Source: Epiperipatus broadwayi
Taxonomy: Eukaryota; Onychophora; Udeonychophora; Euonychophora; Peripatidae
Direction: 5' to 3'
NCBI GenBank assembly: GCA_028023455.1
Contig: JAQFVV010000027.1
Location: forward strand, 9,171,845 to 9,235,844
Length of the DNA stretch: 64,000 bases
Below, piece after piece: positions 1 through 13,100 of this stretch. Numbering within the stretch: position 1 is the stretch's first letter; each line of letters opens with the position of its first letter. The translations under genes were made by a program, and so were the position numbers. The notes under the pieces are model-generated. The model searched no databases, had not been told where the DNA came from, and worked only from the letters and a program-made list of their open reading frames with translations.

Positions 1-2220
1 TTGTGTGAGCCATAATTTGGTTATTCTAAATTTATTACTATATATATGCGTTTAAGGAATATATAAATATATATGTGCATAGTTTGATATATATATATAT
101 GTTAAAACTCCGTATTATGTGGGTAAACATAGAAAGACCCAATTCAATATGTAACATAATGCTTAAAAAAGGAGTTTGCAGTTAACTGAAAGGAGATCCT
201 TTGATTCCTTGTTGAAGTCTTAAATGAAATGAATACGGAAATTTGTAATGTCTATTTCATATATTCTTATCATTGCAGCTATAATTACTTTATAATAATT
301 CATATAATAAAGGAATATGGATGGGCTTCTCATCACACACATCAGCCAGAATTGCATTTATTGACGTTTTACTTCCGAGTTTCAATTCCAAAAAATACTA
401 TGGTTTTTCTTTTCAGTCACTTGGTTTTCTTAATTTAAATATCAGATGAGTTATTTTAAAGGCAGAACGAATGTGCATATGAATGATTTTAATTTCTTAT
501 AGATCTTTACAATCATGGATAACAAAAAAACTGAATTTGATCTTTAATCCCATGAGATGGTAATTCATCAGCCAAAACAATGGCGAGTACGTGAAAAATG
601 CCTTAATTGTGCACACAGACTGCCATTTGAAGACTATCTTTTATTTAGCTACTTCAAAGATCACAGTCAAGTGAAGGAAGATTATATTAAATTGGAAGAA
701 TTACCTATTATTAAATGAAACAGTGTTGAATTAGTTCCCCGAGTATATTTATTTACAACACCAGCTGAGTCGCATCAATAAATTTGGAATAAAGAAACAT
801 TAACACATATAAAACTTAAGTTTATTCACTAGTAACAAAATAAGATAAATATATAAGTAGATGGCAATTAAAGCATTTAATCTTCTTAGAAAATAAGATC
901 TCTAATTGTTGATTTATCTTCAATTGTTATGTGTACAAATTCTTTGCATGTACTCTTAGTAAACATTACTCCATTTATATGTGTTATCTTTGCATAACAT
1001 TTTTTACGCACGCACACACTTTGCTAATTATCTGCAGTTTTTATATCAATCTACTTTCTGCATTAATTAGCATATATTAATTTTATTAAGTCCGATGCAT
1101 GCTTATGATATGTGAATTTTCTAGAATGAATTTAAAGAGGGATAAATTTATTCATATGTTGCGTGACTGTAATCATATTTAAATAAAATATCTTTACTTG
1201 CAGTCAACTAAGCACATTGTGTTATAATGATTAGATAATATGGAGACAATTTAAAAAGTTGACATAAGGTCACAAATATTGGAAATACAAGTGAAGTGGG
1301 ATTTGTTATAAATAACAAGGGTAGAAACAACATTGGGAGATTGATTAAATATCACACAAAGTGGCAAGCTTAGTAATTCAATTTAATGGAAGATACCAAA
1401 TACATATAATTGAGTTTATGCACTGTGATGAAGAAGTAGAGGATTTTTATATGGATGAACAAAATTTTTTTGATCAAAAATAATTTTAAATTGTTGTGGG
1501 AGAGTTTATTGGAAGATGAAAATGCTGTAAATGAAGTTGAGTATGATGACAGAAATAAGAGAGGACACAGACTTATGGAATTCACAGAAAAACTGTATAT
1601 TATGAAGATACATCAGTATTGAATTATATTTTTATTAACAGAAAATATGTATTTCAAGATTGTAATGTCCTTAATAGATTCGATATGGGAAGTGATCAAA
1701 AATTAGAAAGACAAAAACTATTATCAAAGACAGTATTAAGAGTTGATATTCCTAACCTTCAGAAATACTCTAACAAATTTAAATTAGAATTTGTTAAGCC
1801 TTTTAAAATATTGATAGACTTTGAAGAGGATTCATAACTGAAGTCAATAAGAAAATAACTAATATACTATTAAGGCTGTCAGAAAGATAGCTGTTACATA
1901 AAAGCAGCAACTGACCAGTAATTTTTCTACTAAGAGAAGCTAATGTATATAAAAAAGAAGGAATATGAAAATATTTTTAAATGATCCATTAAGAAGAATT
2001 AAATAACTAGAATAGCGATTACTATCTTTGAAAAATTATATTAAAATAATTTATTCAAATAAATAGTGTCATTTAACTTTTATTGTGGTAATTAGGTTTT
2101 GGTTATCAAAAAACTAAAATAAATATTTTTTATTTGTCTACCCATTTTTTAATTTTGATGCCAAAATTTTTTAGAAAGGGTGATAGAATAGTACGGAAAA
2201 ATTTTGATATTCTTTGAGAA
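1..2220. other. Unassigned AT-rich sequence, probably degraded repeats
   Basis: No exon-like block was recognised. At 1370-1840 there is a less degraded stretch with short open frames on the plus strand, for example one encoding KYSNKFKLEFVKPFKILID near 1770. It may be an old transposable element, but I cannot assign a family. Confidence 0.3.
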
Positions 2221-2224
2221 GGAC

Positions 2225-2640
2225 ATGGAATCCAAAAGGTCGGGTGCCGCTGATCTAGAGTTTTGTAAACTGATATAAAAAAGAATTAACGATATAAAAT
2301 GTAATTATGAATTGGCAAGAAAGGAATAGAAAAAAAATAAAAGTCTCAAAAGTGTAAAACAAGGATCTTGGTATTGGTAGGAAAGTTATTCCTGACATAA
2401 GAAAAAAGATGGAACTATTATTAAAAAGAGGAATGACACCATGAAATATGTGGAAGAGTTCTGCAAAGAATTAGATAACAATAAAAAACAAGACAACAAA
2501 TTAACCATTATAATTATTACATCTTCTGAAGCAAAAAGCTCCAGGGAATGGTGGAAATATTATTCATGTCTTAAAAAAAAAAAAAAGTAAAGAAATAGAA
2601 AAACTTTCATAAGAAGTTTGAGCATTGAATACGATAAAGC
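2225..2640 (+). pseudogene. LINE reverse-transcriptase linker fragment
   Basis: Broken plus-strand coding remnant. In shifting frames it reads GAADLEFCKLI, KRINDIKCNYELARKE and later KAPGNGGNIIHVLKK. These resemble the endonuclease-RT linker and first RT block of non-LTR elements (the KAPGxDGIxxExLK phrase). Frameshifts, stops and a poly-A run near 2574 show that it is dead. Confidence 0.6.
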
Positions 2641-2644
2641 TAGG

Positions 2645-4100
2645 TCATAATCCATGAACTTTGAATTCTATGTCACTCAAAACTGTATCAAACTTTGAAG
2701 GACAATTTTTACTTAATCTTGAATACACATACCTTACGAAAAGATGAACACATTTCAAGAAATAAATACATAGACTATCATTCAAGAAATAAATATATAG
2801 ACTATCATTTAAAAAAAAAATACAACAAAAATATAATTTCATCCTTTGGGGGGGGGGGGGGTAGTTTCATTAACTGTAATGATCATTTGCATGAAAAAAG
2901 TAGCAATTGAAAATTAACTTTTGAAAGACATCCATATTAGCTGATCTTACTGTCAATAATTTTAACTGCTAAATTTTACGGAATTTTACCAGAAAAAAAA
3001 AAAAAAATTGCTATCACTAAATAAACTGACGTTGATTCACAATAAAAAATGATGGGGGGAAAAGGTGTAATTTTTTTTTTTTAAAAACTAAATACATGTT
3101 TAATATACAGATAGAATTGTAAATATATATCTAATAGATATTATAATTAATAATTATTATTTAATAATAATAAGAATCAAATGGTTTATTGCTTGGAAGT
3201 TTGTTACAAGTTCGGGCATTGAAAGAAACAGAAATAGACTACAAATCTATGAACTTTGAGCTGCAGATTACTATGTCGAACCATGCACGGCTTTTACATT
3301 TAATGAAATGATGTATAAAAATTGTATTTAATATATTAAAACATATTCAAAATGCACGTCCAATACATATTAAAACTGTTTAACGTTTACTTTAAGATTT
3401 ACTTTTAAAACTTAAGTTTCCAATAGCATAGGAGTGGTTCAAGAACATGGAAGATTTATAGTAGAGGAAATAAAAGATATATTGTTGAAATACTACTGCA
3501 AGCTTTTTTATAATGGCAAACCATTTTTCCAAGAGTACTAAAATCCCAAAGGTACTGAATTAATAATATAAAACTTTCAAAAAAAATAAAAAAAACCATT
3601 ACCTTATAGTTAGTGTTATATATTTTAATTATTACTATTATTCTTACCATCTTAGAAATGAAAAAAAAGTAGATCTGAAAATAAAAATGTCATGCCAATT
3701 TCTTACATTTGTAAAGAAACAAATTTGTAAACTAGGGATCTCAAATCTTAAGATTAATAATCAAAACTTTAAATCAAATATACGTTTTTATATTGTTTAA
3801 AAAAAATTATGTAATATTCATACACTTGGGATTCAGCAATTGTAAAAATATGATGCCCATTGGCATTCATCCGACCATTAATGTTATTCCTACGAGAACT
3901 TGATATTTCATATTTTCCAACCCATTAGAAAACCAATTGACTGCTATCAACAAAAATTGTCTGTATACTTTAATATTAGTGCTCTACCCAACATAGATAT
4001 TCACATGAGAAAACCTATAAATTAGTTTAAAATTAATAAAATCGATTTTTTACAGCATTATAATGAAGATAGGCATGTTTGAATATGTGTATGTAAAAAT
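2645..4100. other. Intergenic or intronic sequence, nothing recognised
   Basis: Low-complexity AT sequence with homopolymer runs (G at 2849-2860, A at 2993-3006). The missing AVL9 C-terminal exon could be here, but no matching block was seen. Confidence 0.4.
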
Positions 4101-4119
4101 AAACCGCTAATTAACTCAC

Positions 4120-4173
4120 TGTGATAATCGTAATTTCATATCCGCAACACTGAGCTGGCCTTGATATGGGTGT
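4120..4173 (-). CDS. AVL9: AVL9 exon i (last exon found)
   Basis: 54 bp. It encodes GHPYQGQLSVADMKLRLS plus two bases of the following His codon. The family has HPFQGQxSxxDxKLRxSH at this place. It lies 130 bp from exon h. The acceptor is TTTACAG and the donor is CA then GTGAGT. The donor shows that coding continues in at least one more exon to the left. I did not find it in bases 1-4119. Confidence 0.92.
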
Positions 4174-7100
4174 CTGTAAAATTAAAAAATAATAAAAAAA
4201 ATCAACTACCAAGTGCCAAAATACGTTTTGGCAAAAAAAGGTAGAAGTGACTTTCAAATGATATTTAAAAAAAAGAGAGATAAATAATCACTACTCGTTT
4301 TACCCAAATTCTACATCCTGCATGCCTGTGTGGATTCTGCTCTTCCAAATTTTGTAATTTCTAGTTGTTTTCCAAGCATTGACAAAGTTATTATTGAATG
4401 CTTCAGATGCTTTCCCGTCATCTGCAAAAAAAAAAGAAAACCCAAATGACAATTTTCCTCATTTCATCAAAATGAAATAAATAATTGTTTACTCTTAGAA
4501 ATTGTTTTTCACAGAGGCAAAACTCTCCATACAGTAGTGCCAGAGTAATCAATGGATGCAGAAAGGTTTGTGTGTAAAATCCCTATCTAGTGTCTACTCA
4601 TCCAATATCCCAGACCAGTTTCTAGTTTGTGACTTTCATCAATGAAGAGCCTTGGATCTGAGAGCACAGCGTCTAGATCTTAGGATCTAATGCAACCCTC
4701 CAGCAGTCACCTTTTACCTTCTGAGCTAACTATATTTTATGCACAAACCTTCCTGCATACATTGATTACTCTGGCTTCCACTGAGTGGCGCTATGTATGA
4801 AGAATTTTGCTTCTGTGAAAAACAGATTGTGTAAGCATAAAGAATGGTGATCATGGTGGTGCTAAGAAACTGTTAACTAATAGTTTCATATTTTTCTCTT
4901 CTTCAAAAACATATTGCACATGCTGAATTAATAAAAACAATCTTTTAACTTATGCATTTTTATCTGAAATGTTTTGACAATTTTTGGAAATCATTTTCAG
5001 TTACAATTTTAAGCTGCCTAAACTCAGTTAAAATATATATCATTTAAAATTAAAGCAGAATGAAAATAATATTCCAGAACAATCAAAACATTTCGAATAT
5101 TTCAATAAAAAGTATGTAAGTGCAAGAAATAATATTTGAATACTTAAAATAATTTTGATTAGTTATTCATTAGACTAGAGATAATATCCACTTAATGAAT
5201 AATATTTCTGTTAGTGTAACACACACCACTCTCACGCAAGGTAGGGACTGGTCTCTATCCTCTTTTAACCCTTTGTGGAGGGGTGTAATCATAAATATAT
5301 GACCAAAGATATGAGAAAAAATGTACGAATCCCAAGCAGCACATTTCGTGCTGAACCAGTACTCATCAGTTTGTCCAGATCATAATCTCTTACCCATATC
5401 TTTATCATTATCCAGTATAAATGATAGCCAATTACTACAATTTAATTGATAAGTATCAAACTGATTGCTTTAATAACTTTGACACAAATCATTTATTAGA
5501 AGTATATTAATAAATTTAATTAATCATTCTTTAGACTAGAGATTATCCACTTAATAAATAATATTAAAAACCTCCACAAGGTGTTAAAAGTGGATAGAAA
5601 CCGGTCCCTATCTTGTGTGAATGGTGTAGTGAAAATTATATTACAAAAATATTATTCATTTAAGTTGAATACTTAAAAATTTCTATTAATCAGACAAAAT
5701 TTCAAAAGGATCTGTAATCCTTTGCAATAAATAAATTAGCTTGTATATGCCTTTTTTCTTTTCTATTTTAGCAGAGATTGGATTTACAATGAGGGGGCGA
5801 ACGAAGTATTCTTGAAATCCAAAACCAGGATTTCAGATTAATGGTATTTACTTGTAAAAGCTTTTTACAGTTGACTTTATCATAAAAATGACTAATTACT
5901 TAATTACTCTAAAAATATTTATGGTAAGTTAATATTTTACTCACCAGGAATGCTAAGAAAAACACACACACACACACAAAGTGTTAAAGTAATCAAAAAT
6001 ATAAAAAAGCAAAGTATACTGATATTTTTTGTGTTAACTATATCAGATTATAGTTGATTGATTATGAGGTTTTCTTGGATTTCAATTAAAATAACTCCAT
6101 CTTGATAATAATTATTAAGATGAAAATACTGATATCAAATATAACTGAAATATATAAATATCGTTAATTATATATACAGTATCTCTTTAAAATAACAATA
6201 CATTTCTGAAACTGCCAGGTTCAATAAGTGTAATGGAATGCATTGATTGCATACACAAATTTTGATAATCCAAAAATTATTCTCCTTACATTTCAAAAAT
6301 ATCACTGAAAGAAGTTTAAAACTATTCAACTCTAACACAGACTGCATAATATTTATTTATAAATCATACTTATGTGGGAAAATGCAAAGATATTGGATAA
6401 AGAGGAAAAAATGCACAGAAGAAAATTCAAGGAAGCTGCTCATATGACAATGGTAAATAATCCTAAAAGTTAACCCAGAGTGACAATACTCACTCATCTT
6501 TTAAATGCTACTTTCACATCTTGACAAGTCCATTTAATCATCAATTGCTTTTTCAAAAAATAAATTAATTAACAGGTGCTCAGGGAGTTAAGTGACATTT
6601 AAGCACTGGAAATGGCAAGTTGAGATTCATCAGGGACTTCCAGCTCTTTATTCCATTATTGTGTCACATTATAAAGCCAATACTATATTTTTCAAATGTT
6701 TATTATATGAGAATACTGTTAATTTCTTTATCAATCCCTTTCTTTTCTTTACTTCATTTATCAATTTTTCCTCCCATTCATTATATCTATTCACCACACT
6801 TAATTTTATATCTTCCCAATAAAAATTCTTTGTCTTCTATCTCCCCAGTATTAATCCCAATTACTTTTGATTTTTCTTCACTAAATTTAATCCCCATCTC
6901 TTTACCACCTTTGCGCATGTCCTCAGCATAACTTCCATATCTTCCCTTCCTTCTGCACACAAAAAATATCATCCAATCTGTGATGTGATGTGATGTATTT
7001 GGCTTCTCCTTAAACGAAGTCAAGAATATCTCAGCAACTATGCCCAGATAAACCTGTTAGCCACTTTATTTTCTATTCCCCACTCTAAGTCTTCCCATAT

Positions 7101-10100
7101 TCTGCCCCATCCCATTTCCACAACATAATCTTTGTCAACTCTATGGCCTTTAAATCAAAATCCCCCTTATCTTTTCGCAAACCCAGCATAAAAACTACTA
7201 ACTCACTTTCTGTATTGTCACTTTGTTCATACCTATTCTTCCATAACTTCATTATCTGTACCCTTTCTGCTTTCAAGCATTTATTTTCAATCAACAGATG
7301 CCTAATATTTTCTATACCTTCCTTACACAATTTGCACGCTAAATCACCCATAGTTTTCCATTTACAAGTATATTCTCTTGTTGCTAAAGATCCCGTTCGA
7401 GCCTTAAACAATAAACTACTTTCCTTACTATTATCATAAATTAACTCGCTTCCAATATTCCGTTTACTTCTATATATATTTAAACTCTTCTTACCCTCCA
7501 TACTACTTCTCCATCTCTCCAACTCCCTATTTTTTATTAATGCTTCTATTCTTTTATCCCATTCCTTACCACTATAACACTCAACAATCCTCCTAACACA
7601 ATCATCCCACCTTTTATACAAGTATACCGATATAAATTCTTTATCCAAATCTTTTGCATACCGCATTACCTTTCTCACCCATCTTGTTACCTGCCCTTTA
7701 CTCATAACCCAATTAAACACTATTTTGGCTATTCTTTTACTATCCATAAACTGCAACCTACCAAACATTTTCATTTTACTTTTTGCATCTCTCATATAGA
7801 AACTTGACCATCCCATTTCTCCTTGAATTGCCTCCTTTGCTGTCCACATCTCTGCATCTAAAGCATGTCTTCCTACTTCCCTTTGTACTTTCTCTAAATA
7901 ATCTAAAATCCTTTTACTAACACATAATGCATCATTACCAAATGTTAACCCTGCTACTGCAACTCCCTTCCATACAATTCTAGCTACATCATATTTATTA
8001 TATGAAAATACTGTTAGTTTCTTTACCAAACCTTTTCTTTTCTTTGCTTCATTTACCAATTTTTTCTCCCATTCAACCAAGCAATTTTCCTGATTACATA
8101 AGATGATTCCCAAATACCTATATCTATCCACCACACTTAACTTTATATCCCCCAATAAAAAACTACATCCTCTCTTTCCCCAGTATTAACCATCATTATA
8201 TTTGATTTTTCTTCACTAAATTTAATCCCCATCTCTTTACCCACCCTTGCACATGTCCTCAACATAATTTCCATATCTTCTCTTCTTTCTGCACATAAAA
8301 AGATATCATTTCAACTATTCCAGTTCTGCCACCTAGTATAAGCTGGAGTAATCAACAATGCTTAAATCAATGCTCTTATTAATATCCCCAGAATAGTTTC
8401 TAGCTTATAGTTATCATCAATGAGAAGTTTTTAATCTGGATCTATTGCATCTGGACTTTTTAGGACAAAGCTAATGGAAAGATGCATTAGATACAAAAAA
8501 ATCCAGTTGCGCTAAATCCAGATCCTAAACTCTTCTTTGAAGAAAACTATAAGCTAAAAACTAATCCAGCGATATGATAGGAAAGCAACGGAAAGATATA
8601 TATCAAACACTATCAACAGGCATCTGTTGATTATTCAAATTTATACAAAATGGTAGAAATGAAATAGGGAGAAATATATTTTCTATTTTATAAAGAGACA
8701 GATATTCACTGGAAGATATATGCATACAAAAGATATCAATCAAAATAGAATATCACAAATAAATGTTAATTAGAACGATAATAGAATATAATAATTAAAA
8801 ATATGAATATAAAACTTATAAATTAATAATTTAGCATATGCTTTAAAAAACAATTGTTTGCCTGCTGGCTAAGACCCACTCCCCCCATGATTTTTTTAGA
8901 TTACTCTTTATATAATTGACATAACAATTTAATACCCATAAACTTAACTTTTAAATACATTTCAGATATTGATTAACAGTTTAATGATATTAGTCGCAAA
9001 TTTTACTGATGGCAAAAAAAAAAAAGTGTAATTATTGCAAAAATTAGTCCAGAATTTATAACTGCATAGTCTGTAGTCAGTGTCGGATAAAACTATTATG
9101 TGGATTAGTTATCCTATAGATTAATATTATAACAAAGGTTTCATTATATTAAGTAAATTTGGAAAGTTTATTAATATAACTGTTTAAAACAAACAACTAA
9201 TCAAGAAGGAATGATTCCTCTAAGCTTAAGTTTATATGCATCTCATAACAGAAACCAACTCACACACCTCTATGCCACAGCAATCTGTGCAAACACAATC
9301 AATGAATACCAGAAAATTGTGCCTACATATCACCAGATTAATTTCAGGTTAATGAGTCATGATGAACGAGTTGGGAGAAAATATACCTGTCAACTAGTCA
9401 ACCTTCTCTTCCTGCTACACTACCAAAATAATGACTTAAAATTTTAAGCAACTCAAGTTTTGAATCTAAACTCATCTGACTTATATACCTACGCCAACAC
9501 TATGTCAGCAATTCTATATTTAGTGATTTTGATTAAAAGCTAATTGAGAGTAATCTTTTGGGCAAAAGGAGTATTCAAAACCATATGTCTGAAATTTTTA
9601 AGACTGGATTGAAGTATAGTTGGAATGAACAGTTGCTTCTGGATAAGTATGGACAAGGTAAAACCCACTACTGATAGATGCCAATAGCCAGAAACAAGTC
9701 TGGGGGGAGGGGGGGTTGTGGATGTTACTGCAAATTATTTATATTACTTAGATTTTATTTATTACTTCCATACATCACAAGATAGATCATCAACAAGTTA
9801 TATTTAAAAATATACAACATTAATTATTCCATGTACTTATGTTTAAGTAAAAAGCAAATATATAAATCTTTAACTGGGTTCGAACTTTATATTTGGAATA
9901 GGAATGATATGATAATCTCTAGTCTGACAAATGATTATAAATAATCATTAATCATTTTGTTTGAAGTGGATAGGGTCAAAGTTGTGAGTGCAGAAATTTT
10001 GACACACGTAAATCAAATTGTAATAACATTAGTATTATAAATATCTACAAGAATACAAATTTATTAGTAAAAATAATTTTTTGCTATCATAGACATTAAT

Positions 10101-13100
10101 ATATCATTAATCGCAATAAGTTAGCTTTATATTCTCTGTTAAAATAAATTTGTTGTGAGAACTACAAAAACAGAGAACAATATACAAACCATCTAGAAGA
10201 ACAGTGTTGAGAAGACTTTTAAGGTATCGAGTGAATTCTGACCTCACCCAGTCACTGTTGCCTTCCCAGCCTATAATAAAATAAAAAATAAATTTACAAA
10301 AACAAAAATATATTCGGACATTTATACACATAAATGTTATGAAAATTGATTATTTTCAAACAAATTAACAAAAAACAAAAATAAATTCTAACTAGCAAAA
10401 AAGCATAGAGAAAACTTAATAAAATTTTAAAGATACAAAAGTCAATATTTTCGCAAAAAAAACAAAAAAAAACTGTAATACTTCTTAAACAAGAGCAATA
10501 TCTAAATTCATACCCAGTTCTCATACCATCCTGCAAAGTCTAAAAAAATCAAAAAACAAATCTTAACAGATGTTACTGAGAGTTGTTAATATTTTTTAGC
10601 GGCAAATAATGTTCATTCTGCTATAAAAGAACAATAACCAAATCATATTTTTCTCAATTATCAAAAATTAAACATCCAAAACAGAGTTATTATTAATCCG
10701 GGAACTAATTACAAATTAGGCAATACTATTTCCTTTCTGATAAATAAAAGTAAGAGATCATATTTTCAGACTGGTTGTTAAATATCAATCGTTATAGCCA
10801 AATAAATGAAAGTTTTCATGCAGTGGACCTGCTTATGTTACAGGAATTATACTCAAAGACCCCTTAAGAAATATAATGTTAGTGCTTTCACTGGGAAGAT
10901 GTGGCTGAGAATAAATTATGATAGAAGACAGGGCCTTTCAGAGAAAATATGGGCTCGGGTCAAAAATAGATTACAATGGAAGACAGGATCTTTCAGAGAA
11001 AATACGAGGCTCAGGGCAACTAATATTTTAGAGGCCCATCAAAATTTAAAATAAGAATGTGGGGAGAGAAAGATAAGAAATGAGAGATTTTACTTATAGG
11101 GCTGAAAACAGGACTCCAGAAGCAGTTAATTACAAGTCACAGAAACAAGCAAACAGATCAGATCCAGATAGCACTTGGATAGAATAGATTCACTCTATCA
11201 CTGTTAGTATCGTGAAACACTGCTAGCACAGAAATGACTGACAGAGGACTGAGACTATAGTTCAGCTGGTCGCCAAGTGCTGCAGTCGCTTCCGTCACAG
11301 AATCGTCAAATTGACACCTTATCCCTAAACTGGCTTATGTTTTTGACTCGTGATATGACTGCTTGGAAAAATTTTTCTCGAATATTTTTTGGGGGAATTT
11401 AACTATAAAATTAAGGCCGTTCTAAGAGCCGTGACATCACTTTGCCGTCTCCTATATTTTTGTTTAGCATATTGAGTTGCCAAGTTGAGACCCCTAATAT
11501 TGCTAAGGCCGGGACAGATGCCCTTCCTATCCCCCACTCTGATTGGTCCTGATGGAAGGTATAACTAGGCAATATGTTGAAGACTTTTAGGAAGAAAAGT
11601 TTGCTGTAAAAGAAATTAATACAGCATAGTAAAATATCAAATAGACACAATAACAGATCACCATGTTTTAAATGTGGATGTATTGTGGACTAAAAATTGG
11701 TTTATGTAATCATTGCAGATTCTACCTCTAGTGAATAAAAAAAAAATATAACAAAAAAGGTTATGGGGTGTTCTTTGTTTAAATGGGAATTTCTTCAGAG
11801 TGGATTATTTTCGCATAAGCCCATTTTCAGTAGTTTAAAACTGTGATTTCATCATGAAATTAATGCTGCCAATATTAACTGATTTGATCAAGAGTTAATT
11901 TGTTCAAATGTTTTAATCATATGGCATCCACATTTGTAAACCAGAAATTCTCAAAGAATTATCAAAGTCGCTATCCTTGAAATAAATAAATGAAATCAAC
12001 GGAATACTTTTTCATCGAACCTTTAGGATCTAATGCATCTTCCTTCCAGTTACTATTACTTACCTCTATGTTATACTATCAAGCTACCAACCAACCACAA
12101 ATTTAGTGATAGAAATACATTAAGGTAATTGTTGTCTTAGTTTAAAAAATCGAGTGTAAATGATTGGTTTATAAAGATCAGGAAGTTATATTGTATATAA
12201 TAAATAAAAAAATATAGTTTCGTTAATTAAAAACATGATTAGAAGTTTAAAATTCTAGATGAATTCTAATCATAAAAGAATGAAGAATATATTTTTAAAA
12301 TTAGTAGAAGACATTTAAAATGGAACTATATCACCATAATTACTTCTTTTTTAAATAATGCAGTAATAAAGAGATGAACTATGGAACTAAAGATCCATAG
12401 ATTGCAACTCAACTGTCATTTCCTGTGCTCAAACATCATATGATCTCCTGGATGATTATTTTTTTAAATTTATGTTTATAGTGAAATAACTTTTTGTCAG
12501 GTAAAGAAACAAAAAGTATCTATATTTATATAGGCTGAATTAGATTATGCAATATATGCTAATTTGAATAACTGCTATATAGATTGGTAAATATGATTTT
12601 GTGTGTGTTGCATTTTTTTTTTAATCTTTTGGATTTTTTTTTTTTACAAAAAAATAAATAATCTACAAATTATCTTATATTTCATGTAATTTCTAATTTC
12701 ATTATCAAAATAACCCATCCTCCTAAGAACTTCAGATTTTTAAATCTGGCTGTACTCTCATAAAATCATGAATTTCCTTTTAATTTCTATAAAAAATATC
12801 CTCAAAAGAATAGTAATTGAACCGTAAGACATAAAGGTATATTTTACATTTTAAATTTATTATAATCAAATTGCCATACATAAGTGTTTGGGTTCGAAAA
12901 GATAGATGGATTCATTCTATCTTTTCCAAAGACTAATCTTGTGTTTGAAGTGGGAGTATTCATTTATTGTTAAAAATCTACAAAGCGCATGTGCAATAGC
13001 TTAATGCTGATTATTAATATTATAATCATTATTATAGAGAATTTGAATCCAGACTTTAAAGCTTTTTTCAGCTAACCACTCTATCTCATACAATCTATAC

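Noticed and set aside
3840-3965. Membrane-transporter-like phrase on the minus strand (ENMKYQVLVGITLM)
   Set aside because: Only one short stretch with a stop, no splice sites and no further block; too weak to call.
6592-6931. Plus-strand frames of 76 and 103 codons
   Set aside because: Antisense to the LINE-alpha fragment at 6690-6977.
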